Shown: piece by piece, positions 25,063 to 34,688 of the stretch | Layout: each line of letters starts with the position of its first letter | How positions within the stretch are numbered: the first letter of the stretch is position 1 | Assembly: GCA_002440625.1 (NCBI GenBank) | Contig: DJUV01000080.1 | Span: 1-34,688 of the forward strand | Source of the DNA: Rhodobacteraceae bacterium UBA6273 | GTDB taxonomy: Bacteria; Pseudomonadota; Alphaproteobacteria; Rhodobacterales; Rhodobacteraceae | Direction of reading: 5' to 3' | DNA length: 34,688 bases | The notes under the pieces: generated by a model | Database searches by the model: none | Seen by the model: the letters and a program-made list of their open reading frames with translations, nothing else | Told to the model about the DNA's origin: nothing | Position numbers and translations under genes: made by a program

Positions 25063-26310
25063 TCAAAGCCCGCAGGCCCGCATCCTGAGGTAGAGACGCT
25101 TGCGCGGCATGCCGAGCGAATCGGCGGCCTCGGCCTTGCGCCCACCCGAGCGGCGCAGCGCATTCGAAAGCAGCGAAGCCTCGAACTCGCGCATCGCTGC
25201 ATCATAGGTCTGGCTCCCGTCGTCGGTTTCTGCATCTGCGCGCAAGGCAACCCGCAAACCGATCACCAGCCGTTCGCAGACGCCGCGCAACTCGCGCAGA
25301 TTGCCCGGCCAGTTGTGCCTGCGAAGGCGGCGTATCTCGGCCGCCGATACTTCCGGGAATGGCCGCTTGTGACGGGCCACTGCCTCGCGCAGGAAATGTT
25401 CGAAGAGAAAGAAGAAATCATCGCCCCGGTCACGGAGCGGCGGCACCTCGATTTCCGCCAGGTTCAGGCGGAAGATCACGTCAGTCGGAAGGCCAGCGAC
25501 CTCGTCGGGTGAGATGGCCGCGATGACACGGCAGGGGTGGTCGGGCGTCCGTTTCGCAAAAATGGTCGTCAGGCGATGAAGCAGGGCTTCGTCGATGGTC
25601 GACAGGCGGTCGATGAAAAGGGTGCCGTGCGCGGCAAGATCCAGCACCCCGGGACGGCCATCGCGGTCGCCAAGGACTGTCTCGTCAAAGTTCGCATCGG
25701 TCAGCAAGCCGCCGTTCAGCACGGTGTATTCGCCCGCAGCGCCCGAAAAATCGTGGATCACCCGTGCGATCCTGTCCTTCTCTGTCCCGGTTTCGCCGAC
25801 GAGCAGCACATCGACATCGTGCCCGGTGACCGCGCCGATCTCCCGCCGCAGCGATTTGACCGGCTCTGACCGGCCAAGGACGCGGGCCCGCATGTCGGTG
25901 CCGGTCGCGATGCGTGCCTTCAGACGCTGGTTTTCCAACATCAGCCTGCGCGCGCCGACCGCGCGGCGAACCGTGGCGATCAGCAGCTCCGGCGGCGCGG
26001 GTTTCTCAAGAAAGTCGAAAGCGCCGCCCCGGATCGCCCCTACCGCCGCCCGGATGTCGCCATGCGCGGTAATGAGGACGAAGGGCACCGACGGGGTCGC
26101 CTTGCGCACGGCGGCAAGCACCTCGAGCCCCGACATTCCCGGCATGCGCAGGTCGGAAAGCACGATGCCGTTGAACTCCGGTTCCAGCACCGGAAGCAAA
26201 TCGGCGCCGCCAGAGAAGCCCCGAGTTGAGAACCCCGCGCCCTGCAGGAGTTCCAGCGTGGCACTGCGGAAATCCGGATCGTCATCGACGACATAGACAT
26301 CATGCGCCAT
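25063..26310 (-). CDS. PgtA-like NtrC-family response regulator with degenerate AAA+ domain
   Basis: A 415-residue regulator: receiver (1-120; acidic pocket at 10-11, Asp53, Thr81, Lys103), AAA+ domain (about 145-345) and a Fis-type helix-turn-helix (about 370-415, GRKAEAADSLGMPRKRLYLR). The AAA+ core is damaged: Walker A reads GETGTEKD (172-179) where GETGTGKE is usual, the Walker B region LFIDRL has Arg235 instead of Glu, and the GAFTGA loop is missing. Sigma-54 activation and normal ATP hydrolysis are therefore improbable; it should act through sigma-70, as known for some Rhodobacter NtrC-type proteins. Its start overlaps the kinase stop by 11 bases. Length and order match Salmonella PgtA. 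Confidence 0.9.
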   Translation of the reverse strand: MAHDVYVVDDDPDFRSATLELLQGAGFSTRGFSGGADLLPVLEPEFNGIVLSDLRMPGMSGLEVLAAVRKATPSVPFVLITAHGDIRAAVGAIRGGAFDFLEKPAPPELLIATVRRAVGARRLMLENQRLKARIATGTDMRARVLGRSEPVKSLRREIGAVTGHDVDVLLVGETGTEKDRIARVIHDFSGAAGEYTVLNGGLLTDANFDETVLGDRDGRPGVLDLAAHGTLFIDRLSTIDEALLHRLTTIFAKRTPDHPCRVIAAISPDEVAGLPTDVIFRLNLAEIEVPPLRDRGDDFFFLFEHFLREAVARHKRPFPEVSAAEIRRLRRHNWPGNLRELRGVCERLVIGLRVALRADAETDDGSQTYDAAMREFEASLLSNALRRSGGRKAEAADSLGMPRKRLYLRMRACGL

Positions 26311-28282
26311 CCGGCACGTCCCCCTCTGCCCGTGGCAACCGCAGCGTGGCGACCGCGCCCTGGCCGCCATTGCGCGGTGATATGCGCAGATCGCCCTTCA
26401 TGTCGCGGACGATGTTGTAAGAAATCGAAAGCCCCAGCCCGAGGCCACGCCCCGCCTGCTTGGTCGTAACGAAGGGCATCATGGCGACATCCGGATCAAG
26501 ATCGCCAAGCCCGACCCCCCTGTCGGCAACGCTGAGCAGCCAGTCGCCCGCAAGCGCTTCGGCATCCACGTCAATGCGCCGGCGATCCCGGGGCGCGGCG
26601 GGGGCAAGCTCCTCGATCGCATCCACGGCGTTGCTGAGCAGGTTCAGCACCACCTGTTCGGTCAGGATCGGATCGCCCATGACCCGGGCGCGGCGGGCGG
26701 CGGGCGCGATGCAGACCGTCACACCGGTTTCGGCGATCCGGGTTTCCAGAAGAGCCACCGCGTCGTCCACGACAGCGCCAAGACAAAGCGCCTCGCTTTC
26801 AAACCGCCCCCGGCGCGCAAAGCGCTTGAGATGCTGGATAATGCCCTGCATCCGAGTTGCCAGCGCCATCGCAAGCTGCGTCTGGCGCTCGACTTCGGCG
26901 GCGTTGCCGCCCCGGCCGGCATCCTGCAGGAGCGTAAGGCGATAGATCATCGCGCCGAGCGGCTGGTTCAATTCGTGGCCGATACCGGCCGACAGCGTTC
27001 CAAGGGCCGCCATCTTGCCGGCCTGCACCAGTTCGTCCTGCGTAAGTCGCAGTTTTTCGATCGCCCGATCCCGCGCAGCGATGGCGCGGCGGAACTCACC
27101 CACGGCAAATGTCAACCGCGCGATGTCATCGCCCTGCGCCTCTGGCGGCGTCGCAGCCTGTCCCTCCGCAGTCGCCTGCAAATCTTCGATCAGCCGCCTG
27201 AGCGGCACCACGATCCGCGTTCGGATCAGCCGATCCATTGTCGTCGCGCCGACGGCCATCACCAGAAAGGTGCCGCCCATCAGCCAGATCGCCATGCGTC
27301 TGACCCCGGCCGCCGAATCCTCGATACTGGCAAGCACTTCGGTCTTTTCCTGTTCCGAGACCCGCTGCAGGCGGGATTGCAGGGCTTTGATGTTCCTGAT
27401 CGTCTCGCCGATTGCCTCGTACGACCCGGTCCGCGCCTGCAGCCAGGCGAGGCGCTGTGCGAAAATAGACTGGTCGCCTTCGACCAGATCGAAGAGGTGC
27501 TGCAGCGACTGGCGCAAGGTCAGATACTCCGGCTCCGGCGGCACCACAGCCATCCGTTCCGCCATGCGCGAAGAAAAATCCTGCAAAAGCATCGTAAGCT
27601 GGCCGATCCGCGCGGCATCGTCCGCAACAGCGCCCTGCACGATCAGGGTCATGGCTGTCGCCGCATCCGCGCCGATCTCGGCGAAACGGTCGCGCTCCTG
27701 TCTCTCTCCGGTAATCGCTGTCGCCAGCGCATCGCGGTTTTCGGCTCCTTCCGCCCGCCTCAGCTCCAGCATCCGCGAGGCGATGTTGTAGTCGAAGTCC
27801 CGCAGGATCGGCTCAATCTCATCCTGGATGTCGATGTTCAGCCACCGCAGCGTATCAAGGTTCTTGGCGATACGCTCTGACAGGATCAATTGCTTCTGCA
27901 CGTCCTGCACGACCTGCTGCATCGTCTGGACCAGCCTGTCACCGGTCACGAAATCCAGCCCGATCAGGTCCCCGGCGGCGGGCCCTTCGGAGGCAAGGCT
28001 GCGCGACAACGCTTCGCCTATCCGCCGGGTCTCCTTCAGGAACACCGCTTCGTCAAGCTGACCGCCAAGAACGGATGTGGCAAGTCCGGCCAGATCCGCG
28101 GAATAGCCCGCCAGCTCGCCCGTCAGCACCAGACGCGGCACCTCGTTGTCAGCAAGCGCCCGGTATCTGCCCTGCGCCTGCCAGAGAAAGAAGATCGCCA
28201 GGGCCAGATTGGCCCAGAGCAGCAATATGGTCAGCCCGACGACAACGAGAAGCCGCTGCCAGATGCCCGGCCGCCGGATCAT
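26300..28282 (-). CDS. PgtB-like membrane sensor histidine kinase
   Basis: A 660-residue inner-membrane kinase. Membrane helix 1 (about 10-34), a large mostly helical periplasmic domain (about 35-328), helix 2 (about 330-350), a HAMP-like region (350-405), the H-box IGHELNQPLGA with His436, N-box VLNLLSNAVDAIEEL with Asn551, ADRGVGLG and GLGLGLSIS. Phosphotransfer to Asp53 of the adjacent regulator is expected. The start overlaps the binding-protein stop as ATGA, so the periplasmic sensor protein and kinase are made in fixed ratio. The long periplasmic domain is the likely docking surface for the binding protein. Gene order and size resemble Salmonella PgtB. Confidence 0.92.
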   Translation of the reverse strand: MIRRPGIWQRLLVVVGLTILLLWANLALAIFFLWQAQGRYRALADNEVPRLVLTGELAGYSADLAGLATSVLGGQLDEAVFLKETRRIGEALSRSLASEGPAAGDLIGLDFVTGDRLVQTMQQVVQDVQKQLILSERIAKNLDTLRWLNIDIQDEIEPILRDFDYNIASRMLELRRAEGAENRDALATAITGERQERDRFAEIGADAATAMTLIVQGAVADDAARIGQLTMLLQDFSSRMAERMAVVPPEPEYLTLRQSLQHLFDLVEGDQSIFAQRLAWLQARTGSYEAIGETIRNIKALQSRLQRVSEQEKTEVLASIEDSAAGVRRMAIWLMGGTFLVMAVGATTMDRLIRTRIVVPLRRLIEDLQATAEGQAATPPEAQGDDIARLTFAVGEFRRAIAARDRAIEKLRLTQDELVQAGKMAALGTLSAGIGHELNQPLGAMIYRLTLLQDAGRGGNAAEVERQTQLAMALATRMQGIIQHLKRFARRGRFESEALCLGAVVDDAVALLETRIAETGVTVCIAPAARRARVMGDPILTEQVVLNLLSNAVDAIEELAPAAPRDRRRIDVDAEALAGDWLLSVADRGVGLGDLDPDVAMMPFVTTKQAGRGLGLGLSISYNIVRDMKGDLRISPRNGGQGAVATLRLPRAEGDVPDGA

Positions 28283-29589
28283 CTTGCCACCTTTTCCAGC
28301 CGCGCGGCGGCAGCCTCGACCCCGGCGATCTGGGCTTCGATCCGCTTCTCCCAGTCCCGGATCAGCGCTCGTTGCGGGTCGGGCAGGTCCGTCAGATCCA
28401 TCACCCGGTTGGCGAAACCACTGTCGCCGGCGGTGCGCACCTCTTGCTCGCCAACCGGCATCTGCCGCATCTTCCGGCGCAGGCCGGCAAGTTCGCCAGG
28501 AGGGACGCGCCCTTCCAGAGCATGAAGCCGCGACCAAAGCACCCGGCGCCGGTCAAGTTTGTCGGTGATGGCCAGATCGAAGATCACGTTCACCGCCCAA
28601 TAACGATCCGAGGCGAGCCGCGCATTGTAGCGCAGCCATTGCGATCGGACCGCGGCCCGGATCGCGGCGGGAATGCGGTCGCCCGCCTCATCGCGCACCT
28701 TGTCCGAAATCGGGATGCGGCCGATCGCAGGATCAAGCAAAAGCCGCTGGCCCGCTTCTGACGTCACGAAATCCACGAAATCGCAGGCCCGGTCAGGGTT
28801 GCCCGAGCCGGCAAGTACACCGATCTGCGCGGGAAAGAGGATCGCCGGCTCACCATAGCGGAAATCAAGCTCGGGCGTCGAAGTTCCCGCAAGAAAGTCG
28901 ATGGTCAGGCCGACACCGAAACGCCCGTTTCGGATGCCGTCCGTCACGCCGAAGCTGCGCGATGTGATCGTCGACATGTTTTCCGTGAGGTCAAGGAAGT
29001 AGCCCCAGCCGCCAGCCCAGCCCCTCACCTGCAGGAACCGTTCCACCATCATGTGCGAGGTGCCGGAGCGCGAGGGCGGCGCCATGCCGATCTGGCCGCG
29101 GTAGACGGGACTGAGGAGTTCATCCCAGGTACGGGGCACCACGGTATCCCCGCCACGCAGGAATGCCCAGCCGACGGAGGAAATTGCGAAAGGTGCGAAG
29201 CCATCCGGCCGAAGCGCCGCGCAGCCGGAATCCGTCGCGAACGCACCTTGACGTGACAGCAGTTCGAAGGCCTCGGGCGCTGATGCCCAGAAGACATCAA
29301 AGGCGCGCTGATTGCCGCGCAGAAGCTCTTCAACCGCCGAAACGGTATTCTTGTTGAGGACCAGAACCTCAAGCCCCGGAACGATCCGTTCGATCTCTTC
29401 GACATAGGGTTCGGTCAGGGCCGGAGGCATCGACGTCAGAATGCGCAGCGTGTTCGCATGTGCGTCTGGAGGCGCCAGAAGTCCAAGAAGAAGCAGCGAA
29501 AGCGCAAACGCCACCCCCGCCCTCACGGGCTGTTTCGCGGACCGGACAGCGCTCTGTCGCAGGGCACCCAAGGCGAAGCCGCAACTCAT
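28279..29589 (-). CDS. PgtC-like periplasmic binding protein, probable ligand sensor
   Basis: A 436-residue exported protein with a rather long signal region (membrane helix about 25-40, cleavage after AHA at 43-45). It shares LEVLVLNKNTVSAV, DVFWASAPEAFELL, MAPPSRSGTSHMM (169-181), RSFGVTDG and the helical C-terminal tail with the importer binding protein at 23591-24919. Unlike that protein it is fused by overlap to a kinase gene, as PgtC is to PgtB, so it probably reports ligand to the kinase rather than to a permease. GAGGA lies before the ATG at 29589; an extension to 29685 lacks support. A sensory rather than transport role is inferred from context. Confidence 0.88.
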   Translation of the reverse strand: MSCGFALGALRQSAVRSAKQPVRAGVAFALSLLLLGLLAPPDAHANTLRILTSMPPALTEPYVEEIERIVPGLEVLVLNKNTVSAVEELLRGNQRAFDVFWASAPEAFELLSRQGAFATDSGCAALRPDGFAPFAISSVGWAFLRGGDTVVPRTWDELLSPVYRGQIGMAPPSRSGTSHMMVERFLQVRGWAGGWGYFLDLTENMSTITSRSFGVTDGIRNGRFGVGLTIDFLAGTSTPELDFRYGEPAILFPAQIGVLAGSGNPDRACDFVDFVTSEAGQRLLLDPAIGRIPISDKVRDEAGDRIPAAIRAAVRSQWLRYNARLASDRYWAVNVIFDLAITDKLDRRRVLWSRLHALEGRVPPGELAGLRRKMRQMPVGEQEVRTAGDSGFANRVMDLTDLPDPQRALIRDWEKRIEAQIAGVEAAAARLEKVAR

Positions 29590-29676
29590 CTGGTCCTCAT
29601 TGTCGGCAGTCTTCCCGACCGGGACACAAGCGGCAACAAGGGCATATTGTCCAGAGCAGACAGGTCGCCGGTGGAT

Positions 29677-29696
29677 GCGGGTCAATTTTGACCCGC
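29677..29696. promoter_or_regulatory. 20-bp palindrome upstream of the sensor operon
   Basis: GCGGGTCAA-TT-TTGACCCGC is a perfect dyad with 9-base arms, 88 bp upstream of the PgtC-like start, and about 110 bp upstream of the divergent SDR gene. It resembles a dimeric repressor site. The TTGACC within it could also overlap a -35. It differs from the 25020-25058 repeat, so a different protein probably binds. Confidence 0.5.
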
Positions 29697-29805
29697 TTCA
29701 TCGCCACGTCCGATCGCGCGGCATCCCGAGACTTGCCACCCCCCTTCGACCGATGTGTCAAGCCGCCGGCTTGCACCCGGCGGGCTCTGCACCGATAGTC
29801 CGGCC

Positions 29806-30666
29806 ATGCAGAACACGCTTCTTTCAATTGGTCACGGCTATACCGCCGCCGCGCTTGCCCGCCGACTTGGCCCGGGCTGGCAGGTGATCGGCACGACACG
29901 GCGCATTGAGAAGGCGGCGCGCCTTGAGGCGGAGGGAACCCGGGCGGTGATCTGGCCCGGGGACGATCTTCGCCCTGCCCTTGCCTGCGCAACGCACCTC
30001 CTTCTGTCGGTCGCGCCGGATAAAGACGGAGATCCGGTTTTCGCCAGTCATTCCATGGACTTCGCCGATGCTGCCGCGCATCTGCGCTGGGTTGGCTATC
30101 TCTCGACCACCGGTGTCTACGGCGACCATGACGGCGGCTGGGTCGATGAGGCGACGCCGCTGACGCCGTCGACCGTCCGGGGAAGGTCACGAGCCCTGGC
30201 GGAACGCCAGTGGCAGGACCTGGCGGCGATGGCCGGCCTGCCGCTGCACATCTTCCGGCTGGCGGGGATCTACGGGCCGGGACGAGGGCCGTTCGAGAAG
30301 GTGAGGAACGGCACGGCGCGACGGATCGTCAAGGAAAACCAGTACTTTAGCCGTATCCATGTCGATGACATCGCAGCCGTTCTCCTCGCCTCGATCGCCC
30401 GCCCCGACCCTGGCGCGATCTACAATGTCGCTGATGACGACCCCTCGCCGCCCGAGGAGGTTCTGGCCGAGGCGGCGCGGCTTCTCGGCCTGCCATTGCC
30501 GCCGGAAGTGAGCTTCGACGAGGCCGAGATGACGCCGCTCGCCCGCAGCTTCTACGCGGAATCGAAACGGGTCAGGAACGACCGGATCAAGACCGACCTG
30601 GGCGTGACGCTGGCCTATCCCGACTACCACGCCGGGCTTCGGGCGCTGATGGCCGGGGGTGAGTGA
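29806..30666 (+). CDS. NAD-binding SDR-family epimerase/dehydratase-like protein
   Basis: A 286-residue cytoplasmic protein resembling the YeeZ group of extended SDR proteins. The nucleotide-binding loop reads SIGHGYTAAALARRL (7-21), a variant of GxGxxG. GYLSTTGVYGDHDGGWVDE follows, where the usual catalytic Tyr-x3-Lys is not obvious, then RLAGIYGPGRGPFEKV and SRIHVDDIAAVLLA, both typical. Substrate unknown. The ATG at 29806 has no good ribosome-binding site, but it gives the normal N-terminus; a start 17 codons earlier would add atypical residues. It is the first of three plus-strand genes with gaps of 68 and 143 bp. Confidence 0.82.
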   Translation: MQNTLLSIGHGYTAAALARRLGPGWQVIGTTRRIEKAARLEAEGTRAVIWPGDDLRPALACATHLLLSVAPDKDGDPVFASHSMDFADAAAHLRWVGYLSTTGVYGDHDGGWVDEATPLTPSTVRGRSRALAERQWQDLAAMAGLPLHIFRLAGIYGPGRGPFEKVRNGTARRIVKENQYFSRIHVDDIAAVLLASIARPDPGAIYNVADDDPSPPEEVLAEAARLLGLPLPPEVSFDEAEMTPLARSFYAESKRVRNDRIKTDLGVTLAYPDYHAGLRALMAGGE

Positions 30667-30734
30667 CGCAACGCTCTGCTTGCCCCGAGAGCCAGCTACG
30701 GGCTAACGGTCCGGAAATGCAGGGAGAATCCATC

Positions 30735-31019
30735 ATGCCGCTTGAGCCCATCGCCGCCGACATCCGCCGCGCCCTTGAGACGAAGGCCTTCAACGGCTCC
30801 CTGACCTTCGACTGCGGCGCCGATGGCGTGATCGTGCTGGCCGATGGCACCGCCTCCACCGTGCCGCAGCCGACCGATTGCACCTTGACCATTTCGCGCG
30901 AGAACCTGCAAAGCCTGCTCAAAGGCAAGCTCAATCCGATGATGGCGCTCGCAACCGGCAAGCTGAAGCTCTCGGGTGACATGAAGGTGGCGATGGGGCT
31001 GGCGAAGCTCCTCTCCTGA
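30735..31019 (+). CDS. Small SCP2 sterol-carrier-domain protein
   Basis: A 94-residue protein consisting of a single SCP2-like domain: SLTFDCGADGVIVLADG, DCTLTISRENLQSLLKGKLN and the closing ATGKLKLSGDMKVAMGLAKL, which is the most conserved part of the fold. Such domains hold a hydrophobic molecule such as a fatty acid or isoprenoid; stand-alone forms are carriers or accessory proteins. GGGAG precedes ATG 30735; an upstream GTG overlapping the SDR stop lacks a site. No sterol-synthesis gene is nearby, so the ligand is more likely a lipid than a sterol. Confidence 0.9.
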   Translation: MPLEPIAADIRRALETKAFNGSLTFDCGADGVIVLADGTASTVPQPTDCTLTISRENLQSLLKGKLNPMMALATGKLKLSGDMKVAMGLAKLLS

Positions 31020-31053
31020 CCGTCCCGCAAGCGTCGGTTTTGCGTATGGCATC

Positions 31054-31075
31054 CGTCCCGACAGCGGTCGGGACG
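31054..31075. terminator. Hairpin after the SCP2 gene, no T-run
   Basis: CGTCCCGAC, loop AGCG, GTCGGGACG: a perfect 9-bp stem 34 bases after the SCP2 stop and 87 bases before msrA. No T-run follows, so it is at best a weak or Rho-assisted terminator, or a stabilising stem separating the two genes. Confidence 0.45.
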
Positions 31076-31162
31076 CGATCACGTCTTCCTGATGTCACGG
31101 GAACATGAGTTGCCGGGCGCGCGGGACCGGGCGCAGCCTTTTCGGAACCCGGGAGGACCATC

Positions 31163-31783
31163 ATGCTGCGACTTGCCATCGCCTTTCTACTGACCGCCGC
31201 CCCCGCCCTTGCCGAGACAAAAATTGCCACCGTCGCCGGCGGCTGCTTCTGGTGCGTCGAGGCCGATTTCGAAAGCGTGTCGGGGGTGAAGAAGGTCATC
31301 TCCGGCTATACCGGCGGCACGGTCAAGGACCCGACCTACGATCAGGTGAGCGACGGCGGCACCGGGCATTACGAGGCGGTGCAGATCTATTACGATCCGG
31401 CGCGGGTCAGCTATGCGAAGCTGATGGAGCTGTTCTTCCGGGGCGTCGATCCGACCGACGCGGGCGGGCAGTTCTGCGACCGGGGGCCGACCTACCGCAC
31501 CGCGATCTTTGCGGCGAACGGCGCGGAGAATGCCGAGGCCGAGGCGGCGAAGGCTGAAGCGCAAATGGCGCTGGGCCAGAAGGTGGTGACGAAGATCCTG
31601 CCGGCGGGCGTTTTCTACAAGGCCGAGGACTATCACCAGAACTATTACAAGGGCGATGACATCGTCCTGACCCGGCGCGGGCCGAAGTCAAAAGCCAATG
31701 CCTACAAGTTCTACCGCAATGCCTGCGGACGGGACGAGCGGGTGAAGCAGCTTTGGGGCGGGGCGGCTGCATTCACGCATTGA
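31163..31783 (+). CDS. msrA: Peptide-methionine (S)-S-oxide reductase, exported
   Basis: A 206-residue MsrA that reduces methionine-S-sulfoxide in damaged proteins. It starts with a clear signal peptide (MLRLAIAFLLTAAPALA, cleavage about residue 17), so it should act in the periplasm. The active-site motif GGCFWC gives catalytic Cys28; GYTGGTVKDPTYDQV, GTGHYEAVQIYYDP and the AEDYHQNYY motif are all present. Cys105 and Cys188 are candidate recycling cysteines. GGGAGG lies upstream. No MsrB follows, unlike in many fused or paired systems. A periplasmic reductant (thioredoxin-like, CcdA or DsbD fed) would be needed, and none is in the window. Confidence 0.95.
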   Translation: MLRLAIAFLLTAAPALAETKIATVAGGCFWCVEADFESVSGVKKVISGYTGGTVKDPTYDQVSDGGTGHYEAVQIYYDPARVSYAKLMELFFRGVDPTDAGGQFCDRGPTYRTAIFAANGAENAEAEAAKAEAQMALGQKVVTKILPAGVFYKAEDYHQNYYKGDDIVLTRRGPKSKANAYKFYRNACGRDERVKQLWGGAAAFTH

Positions 31784-31805
31784 GGCGAGGTAGCCCCTTC
31801 CCCTC

Positions 31806-31828
31806 TCCCCTCCCACACGGGGAGGGGA
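31806..31828. terminator. Possible bidirectional hairpin between msrA and rbsK
   Basis: TCCCCTCCC, loop ACACG, GGGAGGGGA: a 9-bp stem lying between the two convergent stops at 31783 and 31836. No T-run on either side. Such C-rich/G-rich convergent-gene stems recur in many GC-rich genomes and may end transcription from both directions. Confidence 0.45.
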
Positions 31829-31835
31829 AGCGCCC

Positions 31836-32711
31836 TCAGTCCATCGCCTTGCGAAACGCCTCGACCTCGGCCCTGAGGGGAATCGCATCGGCGGTGCCGG
31901 TCCGCGTGACCTTGAGGCTGGCCGCCGCCCCGGCGAGGTCGAGCGCCTGCGCGGGCGTCAGCCCGGCATCGCGGCCGGCGGCAAAATAACCGGCGAAAGT
32001 GTCACCGGCGCCGGTGGTGTCCACGGCGTCGACCTTGATCGGGGCGGCGCGGAAGATCTTGTCGTCGCCGCACCATTCGGCGCCCTCGCCGCCCCTTGTG
32101 ATGAGGAGTTCCGGCAGGCCGAGATCGTCGGGCGCGACGCCCATCGCCTCGGAGAGTTGCTGCGCCTCGACGGCATTTACCGCAAGGATAGAGACGTATT
32201 TCAGGACCGCGCGCACCGCATCCACATCGAAGGGTGCTGCGGAATACATGACATGCAAGCCCCTGTCGCGGGCAAGTTCCGCCGCCGCAGCCTGATGCGC
32301 GGTCTCGTTCTGCATCATCAGCGTGTCGCCGGGCTTTGCCCCGGCAAGCGCCCTTTCGACCACCTCGAACGGCATCGCCCGGTTTGCTCCGGGGAAAAGG
32401 ATGATAGTGTTTTCGGCATCGGCATCGACATTGATGATGGCATGGCCCGTGGGCGTGTCGATCCGGGCGATGGCGTCCGTCTGAACCCCCCAGCCCTTCA
32501 GCCGGTCGACGGTCCAGCCGCCCTCCGGCCCGACCGCGCCGATATGGACCACGCGCGCGCCGGCCTTGGCTGCCGCCGCCGACTGATTGGCGCCCTTGCC
32601 GCCAAGGCCGACAGAATAGCCCGTCGCGGCGAGGGTTTCGCCCGGCTCGGGCAGGTGCGGCAGGCGGTAGAAATGGTCGATATTGATCGAACCGAGATTG
32701 TAGATCGTCAT
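31836..32711 (-). CDS. rbsK: Ribokinase (PfkB family)
   Basis: A 291-residue cytoplasmic kinase that should phosphorylate D-ribose (or a related sugar) at O5 using ATP. PfkB features: GSINIDHFYRLPHLPEPGET at the N-terminus (sugar contacts), the GGKGANQS motif (37-44), LLITRGGEGAEW, and the C-terminal DTTGAGDTFAGYF with catalytic Asp237. It starts 19 bases after the maeB stop with GGAGGG upstream, so it may be read through from maeB. The ribose-type importer and mutarotase are about 23 kb away on the same strand, so this kinase may complete that pathway in trans. Confidence 0.9.
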   Translation of the reverse strand: MTIYNLGSINIDHFYRLPHLPEPGETLAATGYSVGLGGKGANQSAAAAKAGARVVHIGAVGPEGGWTVDRLKGWGVQTDAIARIDTPTGHAIINVDADAENTIILFPGANRAMPFEVVERALAGAKPGDTLMMQNETAHQAAAAELARDRGLHVMYSAAPFDVDAVRAVLKYVSILAVNAVEAQQLSEAMGVAPDDLGLPELLITRGGEGAEWCGDDKIFRAAPIKVDAVDTTGAGDTFAGYFAAGRDAGLTPAQALDLAGAAASLKVTRTGTADAIPLRAEVEAFRKAMD

Positions 32712-32730
32712 GCCTGCCCTCCGCTGCCGG

Positions 32731-34688
<1,958 letters not shown>

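Overview
The window is GC-rich, gene-dense DNA from an alphaproteobacterium. The protein repertoire (PAS-domain hybrid kinase beside an acyl-CoA synthetase, two-domain iron/phosphonate-type ABC permease, MaeB with a fused phosphotransacetylase domain, HU, AMP nucleosidase) suggests the family Rhodobacteraceae; the genus cannot be fixed from this sequence. About 30 protein genes fill nearly all of it. I see no rRNA, tRNA, CRISPR array, insertion sequence or phage gene, so it reads as chromosomal backbone with some accessory transport and regulatory cassettes.

Layout. 1-4545: the 5' part of an acyl-CoA synthetase (minus) divergent from a tightly coupled trio (plus): PAS-PAS hybrid histidine kinase, OmpR/PhoB-type response regulator, histidine-phosphatase-fold protein. 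4555-8659 (minus): a ribose-type sugar importer (two-cassette ATPase, permease, binding protein) followed by a FucU-type mutarotase. 8918-11813 (minus): LacI-family regulator, PanB-like protein, sterol-desaturase-family membrane protein. 12031-12687 (plus): HD-domain hydrolase. 12690-16465 (minus): ilvD, azlC, azlD and an EamA exporter, which together look like branched-chain amino acid synthesis plus efflux. 16607-18501 (minus): HU and AMP nucleosidase. 18642-20292 (minus): a membrane-anchored sulfotransferase with a small membrane protein.

20635-29589 (minus) is the most interesting block. A periplasmic binding protein, a membrane histidine kinase and an NtrC-like response regulator form one overlapping operon whose order and sizes recall the Salmonella phosphoglycerate sensing genes pgtC-pgtB-pgtA. 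It is followed directly by a complete ABC importer (binding protein, fused permease, ATPase) whose binding protein is a clear paralogue of the sensory one. The regulator's AAA+ domain has lost the GAFTGA loop, the last Walker A glycine and the Walker B glutamate, so sigma-54 activation is unlikely. Between regulator and importer lies a perfect 14-bp inverted repeat just upstream of a TATAAA -10 element. The block therefore looks like a substrate-sensing, self-contained uptake system for an organic phosphate, phosphonate or similar anion.

29806-34688: an SDR-family NAD-binding protein, a small SCP2-domain protein and a periplasmic MsrA (plus), then ribokinase and a 5'-truncated malic enzyme MaeB (minus). 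The ribokinase could serve the sugar importer at 5-8.7 kb although it lies about 23 kb away.

All functional statements come from reading translated sequence and remembered family features; no database search was run.
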